From an uncultured Mobiluncus sp. (GTDB lineage Bacteria > Actinomycetota > Actinomycetes > Actinomycetales > Actinomycetaceae): 64,000 nt of DNA. Made by a program: the position numbers and the translations under genes. This document shows, piece by piece, positions 52,199 to 60,177 of the stretch (its first letter is position 1; each line of letters begins with the position of its first letter). The stretch is from positions 8,442 to 72,441 of the forward strand of contig NZ_CABTWO010000012.1 in the NCBI RefSeq assembly GCF_902488535.1, read 5' to 3'. The notes under the pieces are model-generated. The model saw nothing but the letters and a program-made list of their open reading frames with translations, did not search any database and had not been told where the DNA came from.

Positions 52199-53122
52199 GT
52201 GGCTAAGCGTAAGCATGAATGTCCGGAACCTGACAACACCGAGCGTTGGGCAGTGTCCTATCTGGACATGATTACCGTCATGATGTGCCTGTTCCTGGTG
52301 TTGTACGCGATTTCTCAAGTTGATCAGGGCAAGTTGGCCAAGCTGCGCACGTCTTTGGCGGCTGGTTTTAACTCCACCATTCAGGTCACCACTCCGCTCA
52401 AAACTGATGGGGGGTTGGGGATTTTGGCCGGTTCCACCTCGGCGGTGCAACTGGGGACCATGATGGGGAACCTGAACCAAAATCCTGAATCGCAGCCCGA
52501 ACGTATCCAGGCCATGAAGGAAGCCAGTCACCTGAACTCCATTAAGAACCAGGTTGAGGAACAATTAAAGGCGGCCGGCAAGGAAGGCTCCCTGGCGATG
52601 CGGATTACCGACAAGGGTCTGGTGTTGGGCATGGTTGCTAACGACACCTATTTCAAAACCGGTGACGCGACTGTCCAGCCTACCGCGCGGGAAGTGCTGA
52701 GAACGATTACTCCGACTCTGATGTCTTTGGAAGAGGGCATCGCCATCGAAGGCTATGCCGACCCGCAGCCAATTTTCAGCGCGAAATTCCCCTCGAACTA
52801 TCACCTGGCTTCAGCTCGTGCGATTGAGGTGCTGATTGCTCTCAAGGACGACGGGGTGCCCGGGGCGAAACTGCGTTCCATTTCTTATGGAGCCGATCAC
52901 CAGACTGAGGCTACGCCCGGTCAGGATGCTTGGGCTTTCAACAGACGTGTGGATATTGTGATTATGTCAACCGCTAAGGATTCTGTCCGCGCCTTACTAC
53001 CCGATGCGGCTAAACAACTGGCGGGCGGGCCACAAGGGAATATCTCTCCAGAAGCTCCGGCGATTGCCCCATCTGTGGCGCCGGCACCCCCGGAAGGCGC
53101 CCAGGGCGGCAGTGCGGGCTAG
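52199..53122 (+). CDS. motB: Flagellar motor stator protein MotB
   Basis: Anchors the stator to peptidoglycan and carries the proton-binding aspartate. One helix (about 19-42: WAVSYLDMITVMMCLFLVLYAIS) has the key Asp in SYLDMI. The C-terminal OmpA-like domain (about 165-270) has IAIEGYADPQP, NYHLASARAIEVLIAL and NRRVDIVI. 307 residues. GTG start with GAGAGGAGG upstream. It uses protons rather than sodium as far as the sequence shows, but this is not decisive. Confidence 0.93.
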   Translation: MAKRKHECPEPDNTERWAVSYLDMITVMMCLFLVLYAISQVDQGKLAKLRTSLAAGFNSTIQVTTPLKTDGGLGILAGSTSAVQLGTMMGNLNQNPESQPERIQAMKEASHLNSIKNQVEEQLKAAGKEGSLAMRITDKGLVLGMVANDTYFKTGDATVQPTAREVLRTITPTLMSLEEGIAIEGYADPQPIFSAKFPSNYHLASARAIEVLIALKDDGVPGAKLRSISYGADHQTEATPGQDAWAFNRRVDIVIMSTAKDSVRALLPDAAKQLAGGPQGNISPEAPAIAPSVAPAPPEGAQGGSAG

Positions 53123-53323
53123 ACTCGGTGAGCTGGTCGAGCGGTGGCGTTGGAAAAGCTGGATTTTTGAGGTCAAGCCGCCCCGAGAGCAGGACTTTAT
53201 AGGTAACGTAGGAGAAGGATAATACGAATCGTCCCGGTGCAGGTGATTTGAAAGTCTCTGACGCGGTCCGATTCTAAATACAGATTGGAACCGGCCACAA
53301 TGGTCGGACCTTAGGGAGGAAAT

Positions 53324-53914
53324 ATGCCAGTCGGAGTTGGAGCGAAACCAGCGGGAGGCACCGCAGCGAAACCGGCCCCGGTGGCCGCTAAACCGGCTGC
53401 GCCCCCGACCGCGCCTCCAGCAGGTGCGGAACCGGGAAAGAAGGGCGGCGGCAAGAAAAAGATTCTGATTATCGTCCTGATTGTGGTGATTTTGGCCGTT
53501 CTAGCGGTGGGTGTGTTCCTGGTGCTGAAACTGCTCGGTGTCCTCGGAGGAGGCGGCAAGGATGCCCCGAAACCTACAGAGACCAAGAAAACTTTGGTGA
53601 TGGGCGAGCTGTCGGTGTCGACCGGGGAGCCGCTGAGCATCAACTTGGACGATGGCTATATGTCGTTTGCGGCCACGATTTATTTTGATGAAGAGGTCAA
53701 GCCGGAGGGAGAGGGCAGCTCGGATATCGATCCATCCCCCGCTCGTGACGCCGCGTTACGGCTGTTCAAGGGCATGAAAAAGGCCGATTTGGACAAGCCC
53801 GGCGCGATGCAGGAGCTGCAAAAGAAATACACCGCGGAGCTGAATAAGAGCCCAATCCCGCCCTACGACGGACACGTGGTAACGGTTCAGTTCACCACGT
53901 TTGCTTATCAGTAA
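53324..53914 (+). CDS. fliL: Flagellar basal-body protein FliL
   Basis: Membrane protein that surrounds the stator and helps it stay active. 196 residues: an unusual Ala/Pro/Lys-rich cytoplasmic N-terminus (1-45), one helix (about 46-66: ILIIVLIVVILAVLAVGVFLV), then the FliL domain (MGELSVSTGEPLSINLDDGYMSFAATIYF) ending VVTVQFTTFAYQ. Preceded by 201 bases without a gene after motB; GGAGG ribosome site. Confidence 0.9.
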   Translation: MPVGVGAKPAGGTAAKPAPVAAKPAAPPTAPPAGAEPGKKGGGKKKILIIVLIVVILAVLAVGVFLVLKLLGVLGGGGKDAPKPTETKKTLVMGELSVSTGEPLSINLDDGYMSFAATIYFDEEVKPEGEGSSDIDPSPARDAALRLFKGMKKADLDKPGAMQELQKKYTAELNKSPIPPYDGHVVTVQFTTFAYQ

Positions 53915-54019
53915 AGCCCGGCGATTGCTCGGCGAAGCTTCTGGAAACAAAGGCGATTCTTACTAACAACGCAGGAAAACCCCAAAATCAAACGGTTGAC
54001 CTAGATAAAATGGGAAACG

Positions 54020-54940
54020 ATGGCAAAGACAAGTATCGTTCAGACCGACGTGGATGCGAGAGTTTACGACTTTAGTAAACCGATGAAGCTTCCGCGCGAA
54101 TACGCGCGCATTATGGAGATGGCTTTGGAAGCATTCACCCGGCATTGGGTCAATCAGCTGATAGGCCGCCTGCACGTGGTGATAACCGGTGATGTCGGGG
54201 ATCTTTCGATGCGGTCTTATGACGATTACATCCAGACCCTACCGACCCAGACCCTGATGGTGATTATTGATTTCCAAGGGGGACGCAACAAAGGAATCCT
54301 GCAATTCCCCCGCCAAACCGCCCTAGCTTGGGTCGATCACCTGCTGGGAGGAACCGGAGACGTGGAATCCACCCCCGACCGGGAACTGACCGAGGTGGAG
54401 GTTTCGGTCCTGATTGACTTCCTCAAGCGGGTGCTTTCCGACCTCGATACGGCGTTTCAATCGATGCTGCCGTTGGGCAGCCAGTTCCGTACCATCGAAT
54501 ACGCTCCCCAGTTCGTGCAGGTCGTTGACGGATCCACCCCGGTGCTGTTTGCTCCGATTACTTTGACCGCCGGGGAGCATCAGGACAATTGCTCCATCAT
54601 GATGCCGGTGTCGATGATTACGGACGCGATCCATCAGGGCGATGTGCATGACACTCGTACCGAGCAGCAAAAGGCGGAGGCGGCCGCGGTCCGTCAACAT
54701 TTGGTGGATACTTTAGAAGACGTGCCGATTGGGGTGTCGGTACGTTTCACCCCGCGAAAGGTCAATCCGCGCGAACTCGATGGTTTGGCTATCGGCGATA
54801 CCCTGCCCTTGATACACCCGACTTCCCGTCCGCTAGATATGGTGGTTGGGGATTTGATTCTGGCGGAAACGGCTGCAGGAACTTCCGGGTCGCGTCTAGC
54901 GGCGATGGTGGTTTCGGTTAACAAAGGAGAAAAGAAATGA
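54020..54940 (+). CDS. fliM: Flagellar motor switch protein FliM
   Basis: Rotor C-ring protein that receives the CheY signal. The N-terminus lacks an obvious CheY-binding EIDAL-like peptide (starts MAKTSIVQTDVDARVYDF). The middle domain has LIGRLHVVITGDVGDLSMRSYDDYIQ and LDTAFQSMLPLGSQFRTIEYAPQFVQVV, and the C-terminal SpoA-like domain runs to the end. 306 residues. It overlaps fliN by 4 bases. Confidence 0.93.
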   Translation: MAKTSIVQTDVDARVYDFSKPMKLPREYARIMEMALEAFTRHWVNQLIGRLHVVITGDVGDLSMRSYDDYIQTLPTQTLMVIIDFQGGRNKGILQFPRQTALAWVDHLLGGTGDVESTPDRELTEVEVSVLIDFLKRVLSDLDTAFQSMLPLGSQFRTIEYAPQFVQVVDGSTPVLFAPITLTAGEHQDNCSIMMPVSMITDAIHQGDVHDTRTEQQKAEAAAVRQHLVDTLEDVPIGVSVRFTPRKVNPRELDGLAIGDTLPLIHPTSRPLDMVVGDLILAETAAGTSGSRLAAMVVSVNKGEKK

Positions 54941-55686
54941 GCGTGACCCCGAACCAGGTACTGGATGCTGCCCAGGCGGTTATCCCCCTGTTACCCTCGA
55001 CAACTGAGCTATCGGCTTCTTCGTGGGAGCCGGGCGACCCGATGCCGAGCGCTGATTCTCCAGCGGTAGTTACGACTCTCTCAGCCGAGGAATCCCTGCA
55101 GGTGTGTTTGGTGGCGTCCTCGATTATCGCGGAAGCTTTAGAGGGCGCAGAAGGAATGACCCAAACTCAGGCTTTGCTGCCGGCTTTGGAGGCGGCGGCT
55201 TCCTCCCTGGGGACCGGAGTCATGGAGAACACCACCGAGGGAACGGTGGACGACCTGCTGGACAGCGAGGACTGGACCAAGGTCACCTTGGAGGCTGACG
55301 GCACGGTACAGGGCTGGTTGGCGGTGCGTCCGGCTCCGGTTCAGGAAACCGCTGACGAGGATGAAACCCAGGCCGCCCCGGAGGGTCCAATTACCCAGGC
55401 CACCGCCACTCCTGAGCAGCGCGCCGAGTCGATGAAACTGCTCTATGACGTTGAGATGACCTTGACGGCGGAAATCGGGCGAACGAAACTGGCGGTGCAC
55501 GATGTGCTGGATTTGTCCCCCGGCTCTGTTATCGAGTTGGATCGTTCCGCCGGTTCAGCCGCTGACGTGATGGTGAATGGCCGCTTGATTGCTCGCGGTG
55601 AGATTGTCGTGGTTGACGAAGAATACGGTATCCGTATTACGGAGATTGTGTCTCTGGCCGACCAACAGAATCAGAGCCAGTCCTAG
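54937..55686 (+). CDS. fliN: Flagellar motor switch protein FliN with N-terminal extension
   Basis: C-ring subunit. The C-terminal SpoA domain (about 165-245) is ELGRTKLAVHDVLDLSPGSVIELDRSAG-like and MVNGRLIARGEIVVVDEEYGIRITEIV, the FliN signature. The N-terminal 150 residues contain a CheC/FliM-middle-like fold (SLQVCLVASSIIAEALEGAEG...) but no visible phosphatase E-xx-N motif, so it resembles FliY in layout but probably not in phosphatase activity. 249 residues against about 100-140 for E. coli FliN. Confidence 0.92.
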   Translation: MSVTPNQVLDAAQAVIPLLPSTTELSASSWEPGDPMPSADSPAVVTTLSAEESLQVCLVASSIIAEALEGAEGMTQTQALLPALEAAASSLGTGVMENTTEGTVDDLLDSEDWTKVTLEADGTVQGWLAVRPAPVQETADEDETQAAPEGPITQATATPEQRAESMKLLYDVEMTLTAEIGRTKLAVHDVLDLSPGSVIELDRSAGSAADVMVNGRLIARGEIVVVDEEYGIRITEIVSLADQQNQSQS

Positions 55687-55717
55687 TGGGTTGAATTAGT
55701 CGGAAAAGGGGTGTGCG

Positions 55718-56689
55718 GTGAGCTTGCTGGGCGTTTTACAGACCGGTGCGGCGTGGGCAACGTTCGGTTACGTTCGCCTCAATAGTCTTGCCGCTGCTCT
55801 GAGCGCTTCTGGAACCTCAGACCCGGCCACTCCCAGCCCGACCGGTAATACGAAACTGGTCGGCCCCACTCCGGACTCCGCCTCGAGTGCCCCGGCGGGG
55901 AGCCCCACGCCGAGTTCCCCCGCCGCCGATGTGTCCACCCCGGCCGCGCCGTTTAGTGGTCAGCCCGCCGAGAACCCCATGATGGTTTTCCTGCGGTTCA
56001 TCGTGGGAATCGTGGTCGTTTTCCTGCTGATGTGGCTGCTGTGGCGTTGGTTTAAGCGCACCAACCTCGGTGATTACGAGGGTCCGGGCTTGCGTTTGGT
56101 GTCTCGTCTGCAGCTGTCTCGAGTTTCCCAAGTCGCTCTCATCGAGATTGGCGGGCGGATGTTCCTGGTGGGTGCGGGAGATTCCGCCGTCACTCCTATC
56201 GCTGAGATTTATGACACCGAAGAAATGTCCGCGGAGTTGAGCGCTGCCGCCGAGGCGTTTCAAGAGCGTGCCAATCAGCCGGTGACAAAGCCTTTTGGTG
56301 AGTTGTTGGCTCGTGCTACGAAGCGTGTCGAGAGAGGTTCACGCCCTGCGCCGGAGTCGGCGAGTCCCGCTGCCGGGGGTCGTCCCGCAGCGCAGAGCAA
56401 ACCCGCGGTGCAGAGCCGGCCTGCCACGCCCACCCGGCCTGCTCCTTCACCGACCAAAGCCAAGCCAAAATCCCAGGTCACTGAGGAACAGATGGATGCT
56501 CTCGCGGCTCAGATTGCCGCCGAGTTCGGGGCGAAGGGGCCGCGGAAACCGGCTGCGAAAGCTCCGGCAGCCCCCGCAAAATCGACCCAGTCCGGGTCTG
56601 GAGAAAGCGCAAAAACTAGCGCCGCACCGCAACCCTCCGCCGCTGGAAACTCGAAGCCTGCAGCTCAGGCGGTGAATCCGCATGAATGA
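55718..56689 (+). CDS. fliO: Flagellar biosynthetic protein FliO
   Basis: Export-gate assembly factor for FliP. 323 residues: a hydrophobic N-terminal segment, a Pro/Ser/Ala-rich stretch, one clear helix (about 88-110: MVFLRFIVGIVVVFLLMWLLWRW) and the FliO cytoplasmic domain (LRLVSRLQLSRVSQVALIEIGGRMFLVGAGDSAVTPI). The C-terminal 130 residues are Ala/Pro/Lys-rich and probably disordered. GTG start. It overlaps fliP by 8 bases. Confidence 0.88.
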   Translation: MSLLGVLQTGAAWATFGYVRLNSLAAALSASGTSDPATPSPTGNTKLVGPTPDSASSAPAGSPTPSSPAADVSTPAAPFSGQPAENPMMVFLRFIVGIVVVFLLMWLLWRWFKRTNLGDYEGPGLRLVSRLQLSRVSQVALIEIGGRMFLVGAGDSAVTPIAEIYDTEEMSAELSAAAEAFQERANQPVTKPFGELLARATKRVERGSRPAPESASPAAGGRPAAQSKPAVQSRPATPTRPAPSPTKAKPKSQVTEEQMDALAAQIAAEFGAKGPRKPAAKAPAAPAKSTQSGSGESAKTSAAPQPSAAGNSKPAAQAVNPHE

Positions 56690-57932
56690 CGTGCTACTGG
56701 CTCAACACGCCGCTTCGGTGGCGGACTTTCAAGCCTATGCGCGCACGCGCCAGGCGCGGCAAGCGCGGCGTCAAGCCGCTTTCCGGCAGGCAGTTCGTGA
56801 GCAGTATCGCACCAGCGCCGCTCACTGGGAACGCTTGGGTATCACGTTCACCCTGCCCCCCGATTTTACTGTGGACACCCTCGTTCCTGGGCGTGGACCT
56901 TTCGATGTCGCCAGCCTCGAGCGGGAAAACCGCGCCCGTAGCTCTCGTTTCGGATTTGGCCTGAAACACCGGGAGCTGAGCCCGGAACAGCGCGTGGCTC
57001 GTCTGCGTCTGCAGCTGGCTTGGTTCCTGGCTGTCATCGCGGTGTTTGCCATTAATTTTTCCATGCCCCATGCTTCCGCCGAGCCCGCGGCGCTGACCGT
57101 TTCGACCGCGTCCCCCGCGAGCCCAGTGGCAGCCCCCGCATTCAGTCAACCAGGACAACCCGCCCTTGTGAATTCTACTGGATTCCAACCGGGACAAACC
57201 GACCCGATACCGAATCCGGGAGACATCATCGGCCCTAGTGACCCTAACGCGCCGATTAATCCAGAAAAGCCCGGGATTCAACTTAATGTCAATGGCTGGG
57301 ATAAAGCGCCCTCCACCGCCGTCATGGTGTTCCTGCTGATTACCGTGCTTTCGATAGCGCCGTCACTGCTGCTGATGATGACGTCCTTCACTAAGATTTT
57401 CATCGTTTTGGCGATGGCGCGAAACGCGATGGGGCTGAACCAGATTCCGCCGACTCAGGTCATTTCCGGATTGGCGATATTCCTGTCCCTGTTCATCATG
57501 AGCCCCACCATCACGTCTATCTGGCAAGACGCGGTGCAGCCTTACATGGACGGCAAGATTCAAGTGCAGGACATGTTCAAACTTGCGGAAAAACCGGTGC
57601 GCGAGTTCATGGGACCGCTGACCCGCGAGGAGGACATCGCCCTGATGACTCGCGCTGCGGACCGTCCCAACCCGCCCAGCCTGGAAGAAACCCCTTTCAC
57701 CACCCTGGTGCCGGCGTTTATGATTTCCGAAGTTCGTTCCGCTTTCATCATCGGGTTCGTGGTGTTTATCCCCTTCCTGGTCATTGACCTGGTCGTGGGC
57801 GCCGCCCTCATGAGTATGGGTATGATGATGCTTCCTCCGGTGATGGTTTCCATGCCCTTCAAGGTTCTATTGTTTGTCATGGTTGACGGATGGGGCTTGT
57901 TGACCAAGACCTTGATAGGAACGTACCGATGA
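56682..57932 (+). CDS. fliP: Flagellar export-gate protein FliP with N-terminal extension
   Basis: Core of the export gate. The C-terminal 220 residues are classic FliP: MVFLLITVLSIAPSLLLMMTSFTKIFIVLAMARNAMGLNQIPPTQVISGLAIFLS and MISEVRSAFIIGFVVFIPFLVIDLVVGAALMSMGMMMLPP (given in pieces). The protein is 416 residues against about 245 usually. A signal-like helix lies at 112-128 with a possible cleavage site ASA at 131-133, preceded by about 110 extra cytoplasmic residues rich in Arg and Gln, and followed by a 65-residue Pro/Ser linker. A start further in, at MPHAS, would lose the helix. ATG of fliQ overlaps the stop by 4 bases. Confidence 0.9.
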   Translation: MNDVLLAQHAASVADFQAYARTRQARQARRQAAFRQAVREQYRTSAAHWERLGITFTLPPDFTVDTLVPGRGPFDVASLERENRARSSRFGFGLKHRELSPEQRVARLRLQLAWFLAVIAVFAINFSMPHASAEPAALTVSTASPASPVAAPAFSQPGQPALVNSTGFQPGQTDPIPNPGDIIGPSDPNAPINPEKPGIQLNVNGWDKAPSTAVMVFLLITVLSIAPSLLLMMTSFTKIFIVLAMARNAMGLNQIPPTQVISGLAIFLSLFIMSPTITSIWQDAVQPYMDGKIQVQDMFKLAEKPVREFMGPLTREEDIALMTRAADRPNPPSLEETPFTTLVPAFMISEVRSAFIIGFVVFIPFLVIDLVVGAALMSMGMMMLPPVMVSMPFKVLLFVMVDGWGLLTKTLIGTYR

Positions 57933-58201
57933 ACTCCTCCGCTGTTTTGGACCTCGCGTTGACCGCCATGCTGATGGGGGCCAAGCTGGCGGCACCCATT
58001 TTGATTACCTCCCTGGTCGTGGGCTTTCTGATTTCACTGTTCCAGTCCATCACCCAAATCCAAGAAGTTACGCTGACTTTCGTGCCAAAGACAGTCGCCG
58101 TGGGGATTGCCCTGTACATCACGGGCTACTGGATGCTGCAAACCCTGGTCACCACCACCGAGGACATGATGGCGCGGATTCCAGCCCTGCTGAATTCTTA
58201 A
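57929..58201 (+). CDS. fliQ: Flagellar export-gate protein FliQ
   Basis: Small (90-residue) two-helix protein of the export gate. It has MLMGAKLAAPILITSLVVGFLISLFQSITQIQEVTLTFVPK in overlapping stretches, with the FliQ signature FQSITQIQEVTL. ATG 57929 overlaps the fliP stop (ATGA) and is preferred over a start 13 codons earlier. 14 bases before fliR. Confidence 0.95.
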   Translation: MNSSAVLDLALTAMLMGAKLAAPILITSLVVGFLISLFQSITQIQEVTLTFVPKTVAVGIALYITGYWMLQTLVTTTEDMMARIPALLNS

Positions 58202-58215
58202 GGCGGGGTGGGGCT

Positions 58216-58962
58216 ATGACCATCAATCTCGCTTTATTTACGGCTTTTGCCCTCGCTACCGTGCGTGCCACCGTTTTTCTAGCTTTCTGTCCACCTTTCA
58301 ATAATCGCGCCATTTCCGGGCGTATCAAAGCGATGTTGGGAGCGGCTTTGGGGTTCGCCTGCATGGGTCGGGTGGGACCGATAGCACAATCGGACGTGTT
58401 CCTCTTTGAGCTGCTGATTCAAGCCCTCATTGGATTTTCTATGGCGGTGATGGTGCGCATCATCATCGCGGCGCTCCAGATGGCCGGTTCGTTAATCGAC
58501 TTTGAAGGCGGTTTTGCGATGGCGCAGGCCTTCGACCCGCTGACCATGACGAACCAAGCGACTTTTGGGCGGGTTTACGAGCTGTCGGCGATGGCGATGC
58601 TCTTCGCCACGAACGGCTACCAGCTGCTGATAATGGGCCTGGCACGTTCCTTTAACGCCATGCCGGTGGGGGCGGTTTTTGACATGGCCAACTATGCTGA
58701 CCGCCTGGTTTTTCGTTTCGGTGAGCTGATGGTGGCGTCCATAGAGATTGCCGGCCCGCTGTTGCTGGTACTGTTCCTCACCGATATGGGGCTGGGTCTG
58801 CTGACCAAGGTGGCACCGGCCATGAACGCCTTTACGTTGGGCTTCCCGCTGAAGATTATGATGACCGCGTTTACTGCTCCTCTGATTATGGTGGTCATTC
58901 CCCAGGTCGTGGACAAACTGTTGGATAAGGTCATGGTGAGTTTCCAGGGGGTGTTCCAGTGA
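58216..58962 (+). CDS. fliR: Flagellar export-gate protein FliR
   Basis: Export-gate membrane protein, 248 residues, six or so helices. Motifs RATVFLAFCPPFNNRAI, GSLIDFEGGFAMAQAFDPLT and LLVLFLTDMGLGLLTKVAPAMNAFTLGFPLKI are typical of FliR. It overlaps flhB by 4 bases. Confidence 0.94.
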   Translation: MTINLALFTAFALATVRATVFLAFCPPFNNRAISGRIKAMLGAALGFACMGRVGPIAQSDVFLFELLIQALIGFSMAVMVRIIIAALQMAGSLIDFEGGFAMAQAFDPLTMTNQATFGRVYELSAMAMLFATNGYQLLIMGLARSFNAMPVGAVFDMANYADRLVFRFGELMVASIEIAGPLLLVLFLTDMGLGLLTKVAPAMNAFTLGFPLKIMMTAFTAPLIMVVIPQVVDKLLDKVMVSFQGVFQ

Positions 58963-60062
58963 GCGATTCCGGCGAAAAGACTGAGAAGGCCACCCCGCGG
59001 CATCTGAAAAAAGTTCGTGAGGAAGGCGGCCTGCAAAAATCCCAGGACCTGACCGGGTGGATTTCCCTGGCGGCCGGGGCAGCCCTGCTCCCGTCCATGA
59101 TTTATACAGCTTTCCAAAACGCTCGCCACCAGGCAATTAATGCGGTTACGCTGTCAAAAATCCCCAGCCAGCCCGAACTAATCGGTTACCTAGGCAGTTC
59201 GCTGGGGACGATTTTGTGGACGCTGCTGCCATTCATGCTGGCCATTTTGCTCATCGCGGTGATGGTGAACATTATCCAAGGCAAAGGTGTGTTCCCCTCC
59301 GCCAAACACTTGAAACCCAAACTTCAGAACCTGAATGTGGTCAAGGGCATTAAGAAAGTGGTTGGCATCCAACCGCTGTGGAATGGTTTGAAGGCTCTGT
59401 TAAAGACCATTGCCGTGGGCATTGTGCTGTACGTGGTCATTTCTGGGGTCACCGAAGTGATGGGCGCGGCCGGGCACATTTCGCTGTGGGATTTGATTGC
59501 CTATGGTCAAGGCAAGATGTGGCTATTAATCTGGGCTTCGGTTATTGCCGGTATCGTGGTTTCCGTCCTGGACGCGCTGTTTATCTTTAAAAAGAACCAG
59601 AAACAAACCAAGATGTCCAAGCAGGAAATCAAGGAGGAATACAAACAGGACGAAGGCGACCCGATGATTAAGTCGCAGCGCCGCTCTCGTGCCATCGCCA
59701 TGAGCCGCAACCGGATGATTGCCGACGCCGCGAACGCTGACGTAGTGGTGGTGAACCCGACCCACTACGCGGTCGCCCTGAAGTACGAAGCAGGTCAAGG
59801 CGCCCCGAAAGTCCTGGCGAAAGGGGTGGATCATGTGGCTTCGCGAATTCGTGAAGTCGCCCAGGATTCAAAGATTCCCCAGGTAGAGGACGTTTCGCTG
59901 GCGCGTACTTTGTATTCCACGGTCGAGGTCGGTGCGGCGATTCCCGAGGAGTTGTACACCGCGGTCGCCCAGGTCCTCGCGTTCGTGTTGATTTTGAAGA
60001 AGCGCGGGACCCGCGGTGGGGTTCACAAGATGCCGTCTTACCTGTTCGAGAAAGAATCCTGA
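58959..60062 (+). CDS. flhB: Flagellar export switch protein FlhB
   Basis: Membrane export-gate protein that cleaves itself to change substrate class. N-terminal EKTEKATPRHLKKVREEGGLQKSQDL (in two pieces) and four membrane helices precede a cytoplasmic domain with the autocleavage motif NPTH at residues 266-269 (VVVNPTHYAVAL). GTG start, 367 residues. Its substrates should switch here with FliK. Confidence 0.96.
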   Translation: MSDSGEKTEKATPRHLKKVREEGGLQKSQDLTGWISLAAGAALLPSMIYTAFQNARHQAINAVTLSKIPSQPELIGYLGSSLGTILWTLLPFMLAILLIAVMVNIIQGKGVFPSAKHLKPKLQNLNVVKGIKKVVGIQPLWNGLKALLKTIAVGIVLYVVISGVTEVMGAAGHISLWDLIAYGQGKMWLLIWASVIAGIVVSVLDALFIFKKNQKQTKMSKQEIKEEYKQDEGDPMIKSQRRSRAIAMSRNRMIADAANADVVVVNPTHYAVALKYEAGQGAPKVLAKGVDHVASRIREVAQDSKIPQVEDVSLARTLYSTVEVGAAIPEELYTAVAQVLAFVLILKKRGTRGGVHKMPSYLFEKES

Positions 60063-60096
60063 CGACGTGTTGTGGCCCCAAAAAACTTCGAAAAGC

Positions 60097-60123
60097 TAAT
60101 GTAAAAGACCCGTTTGCCGATGG
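60097..60123 (+). promoter_or_regulatory. Possible sigma-28-type promoter for flhA
   Basis: TAAT (60097-60100), 15 bases, GCCGATGG (60116-60123), close to TAAA-N15-GCCGATAA. It lies in the 115-base gap before flhA and resembles the fliD element in using TAAT. Weak -35. Confidence 0.35.
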
Positions 60124-60177
60124 GCTGACGGTAGGATGAAGCAGGAATGGAGTCCATGGCCGTGAGGAGACCGGCAC

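Noticed and set aside
53278..53302. TAAA-N15-GCCACAAT before fliL as a sigma-28 promoter
   Set aside because: Only about half of the -10 bases match; spacing alone is not enough.
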